Below, one piece after another: positions 13,309-24,839 of a stretch of DNA of 64,000 nt. Both the position numbers and the translations under genes were made by a program. The first letter of the stretch is position 1, and every line of letters starts with the position of its first letter. The stretch is from positions 13,950,517 through 14,014,516 of the forward strand of contig CM065173.1 of the NCBI GenBank assembly GCA_033026295.1. The letters run 5' to 3'. The notes beneath the pieces were generated by a model. The model did not search any database. It was not told the origin of the DNA and saw only the letters and a program-made list of their open reading frames with translations. The DNA is from Channa striata (taxonomy: Eukaryota > Chordata > Actinopteri > Anabantiformes > Channidae).

Positions 13309-16106
13309 GAGAAGGATGTAGATTGGCAGTCAGAGACATCCAGCTTATAACCCGCCATGTGTGAGCTTGAGCCACATAAACTGCAGTGAGAGCTCTGAGA
13401 GGTGAAACAGGAGAGGTGGTTGAGCGACTAGCCGGCCAATACCATGCAAGCAATCGTTACCATGGTTACCATTGATTATTTAACAGTTTGGATAGAGCCT
13501 GTGCCCTGCACTTGCCGAGGTCCAGTGGGAGTCTTTGTAGCTTCACTGTCCCAAGGGTCTGCAGCCAAGTGGTGCCGAGCCACTGGGACGTGGTGAAGAT
13601 CCATAGAGATACTGGAGGACAAAACACATATACTCAGTCTCAGCTGACAGAAGAGAAAGATGATAGATTAATGAACAGATGGGTGAATGAGGCGAGGGAG
13701 TGAGAGGAGGAAAGGAATCCAGAAAGTGAATTTTCTTCTCTCCTGGTGGTCGGTGGGGAGTTGTTGTAATGATCTCATGCTGGGGAGGCAGTCTGGACTC
13801 CTCCTCACTGCGTGTACTGGAGGTCTTGGTGTCCAGTGTACTCATTTCCTTTAATTTTTCCTGTGTGATTGGAGATCCATATAGCCCCAAATGTACTATA
13901 GCCCTGAGCATTTCACAGCAGTTGGCTGTTGACTGGTTGCTATTATGCAGATAATAAATCTACACATATACATTCAGCTGTTAGTACTAAATGTAAACCA
14001 GGTCATTTTGTCAACTCTTGTCCTTGAGAGTGAGTCCAGGCTAGGGGACAGATCTTCAGGGGTCAGTTACCCATAAGTCTTTCAGTTCTATAAAGGCTGA
14101 TCATTATAACATAATTAGCATTTTTACTGACCTTTTCCTTCCACTGCAGACATGTAATTAAAATTTCATGCTGTATGGCCATGCACATTACTGACTTATT
14201 TATCGTTGGTTTGTTTTTACCAAGACAGGTTTCAGAGCGGTGAAGCACAAGTAAGCAGATTCATGATTTGTGGACTTTAAACTTGACTGAAATCCAAGTC
14301 TCCAGGCTCAACTCTACAGCCATGGCGCTGCATCACATCAGCAACCTTTTACTGCCTCACATATTGATTATTCAAGTTCCCTGACCCACATTCACCTGCA
14401 ACACACTGACAGACATTCACATCTACTGCTTGGCCAACATCAGTCTTCAAAAGTGTGAATTCATGTAATTCACAAGAATGTAGGCAAATCCCTATTCAGC
14501 GAATGAATGTTTGTCCCCCACATCCTCTGGGGGCCCATTAGCAGCGCAGACAGTGTATGCCTGTAAACTTGCAGCAGGTGAACACAGAGGTGAGAGCAGT
14601 TTACCAACTGCCCCAAGGAGAGAGCAGTAATCCAATGTAATCCAGTGTAGCTGAGTGAAATGGTAAAATCATGTTGAGATTATGCATGTTGAATTATCTT
14701 CCATTATTCATTTTGTTTGCTTTTATGTGTTATTCAAACAGGGATTATGCACCAGTACCAGCCCAGGATAATGCCACTGGTTTCTGCAGCTGATGGGTGT
14801 ATTATCTTTCAGCTGGACTTGCAGTCTCAGCCAACTTATTGGACAGTATTGTTTCACTATGGTACATAAAATAAGTGCAAAAGGCTGTACATTGCAACAG
14901 GTGTGCTTTGTCGTATGTTTTAATGGTGGATTCAGTAGCTTCATCTGTCAGTCACCAAGGAACAATAGTAGCCAGCATATTGTCCTGTGTTGCCCTGAGG
15001 CTCTGTTTCATCAGTTGTGGTATGAATTTCTGTTCAGGCTTATTATTTAAAACAAGCTGTCATTAAAATGGCTGCTGTGGACTTTGTACCAGTCCTACAG
15101 ATCATGTTATGAGTTGGGGCATAGGATGAAGGGGGAAAAAGTGCATGAGAGTCTTCATGAGAAATGTGCAGACACAAGCCTGGGTGTGAGCATCTGTTAG
15201 TCCATATGCAGATTACAACGACGGCCTGATTGTGCTGACCGCTAGAGGGGGAGGGTACAGCCACAGCTGTCCACAGTCAGAGCACATCACCGCCGAATGG
15301 GGCAAGTCAGAGCCACATCTCCTGTTCGTCTAGAGAGCACCTTCATAACCATGTAACTCACTCACTGAGAAGGATGGAGGGGTGAATTGACAGGTGATGA
15401 ATGATTTTGATTAAAGGATCATATCTTTTTATGAGTGTGTTACAAGTTCTGTGGTTGTGGATAAAGAAGTGTTGTGGCTTCATGCAGCTTTATTGAAACC
15501 CCTTAAACAGTGGGTTTAAACAGTTGTACTACGATTAGAGATATTTTCATATCATATTTTAGGTGCTACACACCCAAGTAAAATGCTGATATTATCATAT
15601 TTCCTGTGAGATCAGATGTCATTTTGTTAAAGCATCAACTTGAGATCTTTATGAGATTATTGTGATGAAGTAACCTTCCATGTGTTTAATTTGCTTTTAT
15701 CTTTTTAAAAACAAATATCCACAATAGTGATAAAATTACACTAACCATGATACGGGATTTTGTCTAAATTGTGTGACATAGTGTGATATTTATTTAGCAT
15801 CTATTAATTAATAAGTGCAGAATGATTGACAAACTCAGTCATTGTGACGTTTTTAAAATACATACCGGAGTATCAATAAAAAATAATATGCCGTGGGAAA
15901 AATACTGTAGCTTTTCAAACACCTTCGTAGTAGTTATCAAATATGAAATAGTTTCGAATGTGAATATTTTGTGAAGCTTGAACACAGATTCACTTAATTG
16001 CAAAGCAGCCTGAAAGCCCTATTGTCATATCAATGTAAACATAATAATGAGTCATATTCAGTAGATGGAGTACTCAGCTTACCAGCTGTGTCCAACTAAT
16101 ATACAA

Positions 16107-16131
16107 ATATATATATATATATATATATATA
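16107..16131. repeat. (AT)n microsatellite
   Basis: About 12 AT units in AT-rich intronic or flanking DNA. Confidence 0.9.
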
Positions 16132-17848
16132 CAATATATAAACAAATGGCACAAAAGCACAGTTTGCCTACTAAGTCGTATCATGTAACGTACCGTGAGT
16201 CAGGAGGATGGTTATAATCAGCTGTTTGGGCATGGACAATATCTGCTTATGGTGAGAGGAGGGGGCGGGTGAATTCTGTGAGGGTAGCGGTAAGATAGGC
16301 AGCTTGTGATTGGCTCCCCAGTTTTGGACCTCAGGAAGTGTAAAGTCCCCAAGCAGCGCTGGGAGCATCTCTTCACCCACACAGCTCAGTCCAGTCAAAA
16401 GAAAATAGACAGCCAGCAAGCTGAACTAGAGAGACGGTCGCTGAGCTTCCCCTGAACCAACCAGCGTCTTTCCCTTCACACTTGTCTGTTTTCAGTGGGG
16501 CAGCTTTTCTCTGAGGTCTCCGCTCTGAGCTTCTTCTATAATGAAAGGAACACCAGGTGGCACAGTAGAGCAGAGGAGGAATTTTAATTGGTCTGTGATT
16601 AAAATGTAACCCTTGAGGTTGGATCCAACTGGGTTTAAAGTCTGATACTGACAATATGCATCATTATTGGCAGTAAATATTCAGCATTTTACATCTGACT
16701 GCTTTCATGAGCTCAAAAAGAAAACATCAGTGTTTTCCCCAAAGTAGTTTTTAGTCACAATAATACACAATCTAGGGTCAACAAATCCTTAAACTATTAT
16801 ACCATGAAACATCAGAATATATTAGCCTAGAAATTCTGAATTCATAGGGAACATAAATTAGGTTGTTAGTAATTGATCTGGTTGTTTTACAATTAATTAA
16901 TTTTTAGTATGACCATAAAAAGTCCAACACAATTTCCCAGAACCCAATAACACTTGAGGTGTCTTTAGTTCGACCAACAGCCCAACACCCCAATGTAATT
17001 ATATAAAAAAGCTGAACAAAGGTTTAGTTTTTTCCCTTAGTAAATGTCTCCAATAATTATCAGTTATCACAGTTGTCATTCCTGTAATTGCCAAAATGAA
17101 ACATTGTGGGTTTAACTGATGTTTAACTCTTACATTTATATACAGCCCCAACTACTGGAATTGTCTTTTTTTATGTTTTTATTAATCTATTAACAAGTTA
17201 GCCAAGCTGACTCGTTTATTATTTATTTAAACCAATGGTCCATACACCAAACATCCAATACTCTGTTTTTATGACAGGAGCTGGTAAATAATTTAATTTT
17301 AAATTATTTCTGTCATTCGTTATATTTACTAATTCACTGATCACTGCAGAATTACGAATCAAATACCCTTAATGACCTAAATTGTGGATAAAAAATAAAA
17401 TCGTTCAGCTGCTCCCTCACTGTTCTAACATTATTCCATGTGGCTCAGTGCGTTTCCCAAATGGTTACTGAACTGTATTGTATGTGATACTACATGGTGT
17501 TATTTCTGTGTGTGAAATGAAAGTGAAAAGGGGGGCCTGATGCTGGATCAACCTGTTCCAAACAGCTGGAACACGAGTGGGTTTGTTTTATGAGATGACC
17601 GCAGGACGTCAGGCTGTGTTAGTTAATAAGCAGTGGTCTCTGTGCCCCAGTCCTCATTCTCAGTCCTCACACCTTCCCAACCTCCATGCACCCCACCCTC
17701 CACTACAGTCTGAGTCCCAAGGAGACTCAGCGACCGTTCCCATGGCATCCACTCGCTTTGCTCCCAAGTGATAGTGTGTGTACCGCATTACGTCTGTGCG
17801 CTGCCAGCCTCACACACTGAGATAATGTGCATCTCTTCATATTCACAG

Positions 17849-17902
17849 GCTAACCCTCCCCCCATCATCGTCAACGCAGACTCACTAGATGCAGGGCCTT
17901 AT
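17849..17902 (+). CDS. dlg3: dlg3 exon: linker before PDZ1
   Basis: Acceptor ATTCACAG, donor GTAAGT, phase 0 to 0. It encodes ANPPPIIVNADSLDAGPY, which aligns with the PSD-95 segment ANSPPVIVNTDTLEAPGY. The exon feeding it from upstream was not found. Confidence 0.85.
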
Positions 17903-20900
17903 GTAAGTATCTGTTCTCGCTCTCTGTACAGTACATATCTCACTCATTCACACTCCCTTTGTGTTTGTGCATGAGCATGTTTTTTCTGTGTGTGTCTGGA
18001 AAAAAAGGCCTCCTGGTAGCAACATGCTTTTTGCCATGTGGACCAACATCCATTATCCTATTGACCCTGTCTGTTTGTGAGGACTGTGCATTCTGCAGCT
18101 ACACATTTAGCATCACAGTGCACATACATTTCAACAGAGACTTTTAGTTAATTGGAACCAATTAAGAAATTGATGGTGGTATTCCCTAGCTGTTATCACC
18201 AACTGCTGAATGTATTTTCAGTATATTTTGTCAATAATCACATTGTCTATAGCCTGCTGGGTTCAGTCTGCATACAGGCATACTCTGTAATCTGTAAAGG
18301 ATTTGAGTGCAACATTTGCATGCTGCTCTTTGTTCTTGGTGTATTATGATAAAATGACATAATTCAGGCTCAGTGATGTAACTAACTGTTATGCTTTCGT
18401 CTATTTTGGCAGGTAAATGGCAGTGACGGGATGTATAAATATGAAGAGATCATTTTAGAGAGGGTAAGTTTTCCTTGTTTGTTTTTTTCCACTTTCTTCA
18501 TGTGTCCCTTCAATTGAATTCTGCATGATGGATGGATTTCTCTCCACTAGGTGTCAGTAAGCAGCGCAGGTTGCACTAAAGAACATGAAAAAAAAGAAAA
18601 AATTCTTAATCGCTGCAAATTTCTATGAGAATCATTTCAGATACTGCATGTTAGTGAAGTTTCAGCTGTTACCACACTGCATTAAAATGTCTCGTGTGTG
18701 ATGTCTCAGTGAGGTGTGGATTTTTACATAATCCTGATGCACACGTCATCAGCAGACGACAAAATATAAAGTGCTCTCCCTTTCAATTGTTTGGCCTGTA
18801 GTGGCAGAGATATATGTTGCTGCGCTCATTATTCCACCCACATATAGACCTCCAAACTCATCATAGATGCTCAGCGTCTCTCTGACCCTTCCTCTCTAAG
18901 TGGCATTTCTGCATGCAGAAAGCTTAAATAAACTATGCAAAGCCACACTGTAAAAGGTCTGTGGGTGTGTAACATCGGGTGGTAAGGCCCAGTGTATTCA
19001 TCTTAGCTCCAGAGTAGCACACTGGGAGGCCTCAGCCGCCCTCCATCCTAATTTGCTGCGACTGTTTCTCATTAATTATAGAAAATAATAAAGTGAAGTC
19101 TTTTCACTGCTGTCTTGTTTGCTGCCTCTCTCTGTGGCCATGGCTGTCAGAAGCAGCAGTGTCCCTGGACCTAGTGGATCCAAATGGGTGTTTTTGTCAT
19201 TTCAAGGACAGGAATGACAGGAGGTGTTGGTGTCTATCATCTGCAGAAAGTGACATGCTGTGTATCATACAGTAGAAATGATGCTTCCCAACTCATCTTT
19301 ACTTTAGATCATAAATTCACATTTTCAGTGTACATGGGACATTTCTAACGCACCCTCTCTAATAGAATACATTGCGTTATTATTTGTCACATAAGCACAA
19401 GCACTTGTCCATGAAAATCTGCCCCTCTGAGGTACCAATCCACTTAAATAGCTAGACTGTACTGACCTTGAGCCCACGTTGAGTCCATCACTTACATGTA
19501 AGTATGTGCTGTTTCTTGTTTTTTAATAAAATTATATCTTGTGTTCAGGGGAACTCTGGGCTGGGCTTTAGCATTGCTGGAGGAATAGACAATCCCCACA
19601 TTCCTGATGATCCGGGGATCTTCATCACCAAGATCATCCCTGGAGGAGCAGCTGCTATGGATGGACGGCTGGGGTAAGTCCCCCTCCTCTTCCTCTTCCT
19701 TTTACTTTCCATCTACATAGCTCTCCTGAACCCTCTGTACTCTCTTTACTCTAACCTCTGCTGTGTGGGAGGCAGATTTCTACAGCCCTCTGCCCCCAGG
19801 CTCAGTGCATTTCCTCAAAGTTACAATTCTGAAAACCTTAAGCTTTGAACATGCAACAAGTATGCTAGTGTGTGTGCTTTTTTTTTGTTCTGATTGCATT
19901 GGCTGTGCCAGAGTCTCCCCCTGCCTCCATCTAGCGAATTAGCTCCATTGCTGTTATCTGTTGACTGACGGGCAGCTGTGTGTGAGGTATGTGCAGCATT
20001 AAACGTTTTCCTCCACAGGGTTAACGACTGTGTGCTGCGCGTGAATGATGTGGATGTGTCGGAAGTGGCACACAGCCGGGCGGTGGAGGCCCTGAAGGAG
20101 GCAGGACCAGTGGTGCGACTGCTGGTCCGACGGAGACAGGCCCCGCCCGAAACGATTCTGGAGGTCAACCTGCTGAAAGGGCCCAAAGGTAAAATGCACA
20201 TCACACACTTAAATAGAAACACATCTCTTTATTGTCACAGTGCCGATGAGTACTACAGTGCTGAATGGTCACTGCACACTTTTTAAAGACACATTGGGGT
20301 AACATGTTTTATTAGTGACTACAGGTTTGAGGCAGCTCCAAACATGAACTTTATGTAGGAACGCTAAAAACCAGAAGTGATTCTAGGTAGACTTATTGAT
20401 TATGTAACTGTGTGTGTTACATAATCAGGGCTGGGATTCAGCATCGCTGGAGGAATCGGCAACCAACATATCCCAGGAGACAACAGCATCTACATTACCA
20501 AGATTATAGAAGGAGGAGCAGCCCAGAAAGATGGACGTCTGCAGACAGGAGACCGCCTGCTAGCTGTATGAGCCTCCCTCTGACTCAGACACATTTCAAA
20601 TGTTTAAACCTAAATAATTTACTGCTGTTATTCATGTACTTTACTGAAAAGTTAAACAAAAACGTAGCAATTATTGCTCACTGCCTGGCAGCTTCAGCTG
20701 AGCAGGTATGTGCTCTATATGGAGGAATCACTGTGGACATACTTTGAACCGCCATTATTTTAAGCTTTTTAATGGCAACAAACAACTCATTAACATTTCT
20801 AACTTTATGATCAATAACTGCCGGTATCAGTTACTGCTAAAAAAACTGTCTGACCAATCAACCGTATTAAACTGCTCGGCTCCCTTCACTTCAGCAGAAA

Positions 20901-23900
20901 ACTACTTCCTCTTTGAATAATTGAAGAGATACAAGAATATTTTACTGGGAATGTTCAGTGAACTTTCAGTAAAAACTTGACCTTCTTGCTTCCCAGAATT
21001 ATCAGCAGCATCTCATTTTTTTCTGAGTTATCCTGGAGGTAAGACAGCTCACTTTTCAGGCTTAAATCAGTATTTATTTTGTAAAACTATTCTGACATGT
21101 AAACTGATGGGTTTTTTTTCTGAAACTGGCCCCTGGTCAAACCCTAACCTAGTATTACAGAAGGGACTGTAGATTTAACCATCAAGCTAAGGTTGTGTAT
21201 CGGATTGACCCCTCTGACCGATTGTATTAAAACACAAATTTATAAAACTCATGGGATCTCACAGAACACTGATAAAATATAAACATTTGGTGATTTACTG
21301 GTTTATGTCTGCAAATAGCTCCACCGTCATTGTGAAAGTCAAGTATTAGTTCAGAGAAAAGCCAAGCTGTTACTTTTCTGAGAAACATTTTAAGCAAAAG
21401 TCATCTAGATACTGGGACCAAGTTTAAGGGAAATCTGGCAGGATTTGGCTGATCGCATCATTTGCAGCACAAATAAAATCTTTAATCTATAATGTCGTGT
21501 AAAAGTGTGAGTGATGAGCACAGTCATTTTCATTTCAACCGTCTTCAGTCCACATATGATGTACTGTACCTGTTCCGTTGTTCCCTAAAGTGTTATTAAC
21601 AACCACTTTACAATGCTTCAAAGTAACCAAAACTGCTAAATTATGGGGTGTATAAAAACTTTTCACTGACAGTATTTCCATGGGACCAAGTCTTAAAATC
21701 AGAGCATCTACCTACTGCTTTTGACCTCTTTTAACGCTGCACAACACACCAACCTTTCACTAAGAGGCTGAAATGTACTGAAATCTTCTAATACCTTCAA
21801 GCTATGATTCATTATTGTGTTGGCTGGTGTGATGGCTGCTGTGATGTGTGATGTTGTCACAGTGCAGCAAAGACACGAGGTGTTCGGGTGTTGATATAAA
21901 GACTTTTCGTCCTTTCTTTTCCTGACAATCGCTGCATTCAGGTGAACAACATCGTGCTTCAAGATGTGCGCCATGAGGAGGCTGTGGCTGCACTGAAGAA
22001 CACCTCTGATATGGTTTACCTTAAGGTGGCCAAGCCAGGACCTGTGCATCTCAATGACATGTACGCCCCCCCAGACTACTCCAGCAGTACGTATCTACTT
22101 CTCCTTGTTCTAGTTGTCCGTGCACTGCAAATGCTGTTCATACATGTTTTATTTGTCCTAATACTTGAGCAGCCAGCTCAAGGTTATTTATGTGAAATGT
22201 TTGATATAAGCTAAAGGCTGATTTGTAAGTCAAGGTCCATGTTAGCACATTTTGCACAGGAAATAGTCTTTTTATCTGCTTATCTTTAGATAAAAAGCAG
22301 ACCTGCATTAATTTTTTTTGTTGGATCACTGTTCTCTCCCTAAAACTGCTATGCCCAGACACCCACATAGTGAATGTAGTGAATGCTTGCACAAACACAC
22401 ACACACACACACTCCTTCCCACAGCAACAACAAGCGCAGTTCTCTGCCTCCCACTGAGTGTGGATGGTTTCTCACATCCCACCTGCTCATGAGAGCCCAC
22501 GATCTTAAGCTGCAGCATCTCAAATTTCCACAGAACAGTTTAGTATTTGGGGGTATTGAAGGATTCTTGTGTGTTGTAAGTGTTAGCAGTTGTTGGGGTT
22601 TAAGTGAACCCTTCTGTAAACTTAACCTCACTAAGCTACTATGACCCTTAGTCAGATTTGAAACACTTGTTTAATCGTGCTCAGAGTTTTTCTCATTTCT
22701 GTGTTCTTTCTTTTCTGTGCATGTACATACGTTACTTTTCAGAAAAATGTCCCCTATTTGTTTGTCTTAGGTGATAAGATTTAAAGCATCAGGTGCATAT
22801 TACTGTAACATCTTTGTTCATACATTAGTCAGCGCTGGTTGCCTATTATATAAGGATGTGAACAAACATAGAACAGGGACAAGAGATGGATACATAAAAA
22901 GCGGAGCCAATTTCCTAAATGCCACGTGATTCTTTAAAGTGTAATTCTGGTGTGATACAACCTGGGTCTTATTTCTGTTATTTGGTAACATTCCTACAGC
23001 TAATTATATCATTGTTATCAGCAAGTTCACTGCTACGTTCTGGGAAGGCAGACAATTTGCCAAAAAGTAGTTAGATGGGGTAAAAAACACAAGCTGTGTG
23101 ATCAGATGATCAGAGACATTTATAACATACAGATTGGGATAATTTGTTGCATTCTCACATTTCAATGACTACTGAGGACTGAGTGCAGCCTTATCATAAC
23201 AGAAATAATAGCCAACCATTGACGAGACTGAAAAAACCTCCAGAACCATGAAAGCAGTTCTACAACTGTATTAGAGAACAGCGTTAACATGCTCCCAGTG
23301 ATCATGATAACAAGCAGCTGTGTATTGTTTACTATGCTTAGTATCTTGTTGTAGCTTGTTCTTACCGTAAATTCTGGACTATAGAGCGCACCTAATTTTA
23401 AGCCGCACCCGCTAAAATTTAAAAGAAATATATATTTTGTCACATACAAACCGTATCGGACTATAAGCCGCCAATATCCAGGCTGAGAAATAAGATATTT
23501 ACATAGAAAGATTTTGTACCATAAGTGTTTATTCATACACCTGAACCTGAATGGTGCCTGTAACACGGCAGTAAAAGTGCTGATGTTTGCTGTTGTGCGT
23601 CTTGGGTTGCATGCGCTAAGAATAAAAACTGGCGCTTTTTTGTTTGCATTGACTTCCATCTACAGCCCCATCTGAGGGCTGCAGAAAAATTCATAGAAAA
23701 GCCGCATCTCTGGAAAAGCCGCATGGTTCAAAACGTCGGAAAAAAGTAGCGGCTTATAGTCCGGAAAATACGGTATATTAACATTTGCTAATTAGCACCA
23801 AATACTGCACTTCTACAGTAGGAGTGTAATCCTTGTTTCAGGTCATGAAACTAATTTGGACAAATTGAAGTTTTCATCTGAGATTAGGAGATAACCAGCA

Positions 23901-24794
23901 TCAGCAGCCATGAATGTCTGTATAAAACTTCATGGGAACCCTTTCAATGGCTGTTGAGATGTTTTACTCCAATCCATCCGTCCATCTTGCTAGAGTAGTG
24001 AGGATGTCAGACTTACTGTAGGCAGTCTTTCTGTTGCACCTGTGTTGTAATCATTCTTTCTTTCCCCCTACTGGCCTGGCCCTCCCTCCAGCCTTCCCCA
24101 CCATGGTGGACAACCACGTCAGCCACAACTACATGGGGGGAATGGAACCCAAGCCAGTGTACCCGCCGCCCCAGGTCACCCCGTCCAGGTACTCGCCAGT
24201 TCCCCGACACATGCTGGGGGAGGAAGACTTCACGAGGTAGGTTATAAACTGGTTGAATGACTCTCCTCTTTTTCACTCATACACGCACTGTGATTGCAGG
24301 TTTGAAAATTAGCACAGCACATAGCACATAGTTGTGGTTGTCAGCTGAAGGGCTTATTGCGTTTTTACTGCCACATGCCGACTGGAGAAGTGTTGCGGTG
24401 GAGCTAAATTGTATAAGATTATATTTATTTATGAGTCCTTTTTTGCATGGGTTATTGTTTGTTTCTCATAGCCTTAGTTTTCTTGTTGTATTGCAGGTGT
24501 CATGTTTTCTTCGAGGATACATGTACACATAGTTTAGGGTTCCTTCATGCAGTGTTTGACAATGCTTAATTACCATTTTAGGGAACACTGAATAATGGTT
24601 GGGCAGTGTGTGTGGTGGCTGTGTGCTGTGAGAGACCTCTTGTCACTTCTTGTACTTGTTATGACTGAGGTTTAACCTTTGATCTCCGATCCAAGTACTG
24701 GATCAGACCTAGCATTCATACGGGCTTGATTGGAGAGTCCCATGAGGCCTTGAGTCATCATAACCCACAGCTCTAGGGAGGAGGCAGTATTCCC

Positions 24795-24839
<45 letters not shown>

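Larger units (their letters stand above)
1..17848. other. Long non-coding stretch upstream of first recognised dlg3 exon
   Basis: I find no exon here with a recognisable protein and matching splice sites. Because the first dlg3 exon found (17849) starts in phase 0 after an acceptor, an upstream 5' exon must exist, so at least the right-hand part is dlg3 intron. The usual SAP102 or PSD-95 start exons were not seen and probably lie to the left. The stretch holds microsatellites (4075, 13242, 16107), a G13 run (11701), an L2 tail (5125), a small DNA transposon (10458) and a purine-rich tract of about 165 bp (6400-6570). Frames such as 6080-6583 (-) only read through that tract. Confidence 0.6.
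17903..24091 (+). other. dlg3 introns between the linker exon and the PDZ2-PDZ3 linker
   Basis: The spaces between the exons at 17849, 18413, 19549, 20019, 20429, 21942 and 24092 show no further exon. The intron 22087-24091 carries a small DNA transposon (23363-23775) and a short CA repeat (22395). The long minus-strand frames around 22326-22518 and 23162-23659 are chance frames. Confidence 0.7.

Noticed and set aside
17577..17771. Open frame just upstream of the first dlg3 exon with HSQSSHLPN, faintly like HSPAHLPNQ of PSD-95
   Set aside because: The end has no donor in phase 0, the intron would be about 80 bp, and the rest of the frame does not match any DLG N-terminus.
23162..23659. 165-codon minus-strand open frame
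   Set aside because: It crosses the border of a small DNA transposon and matches no known protein.
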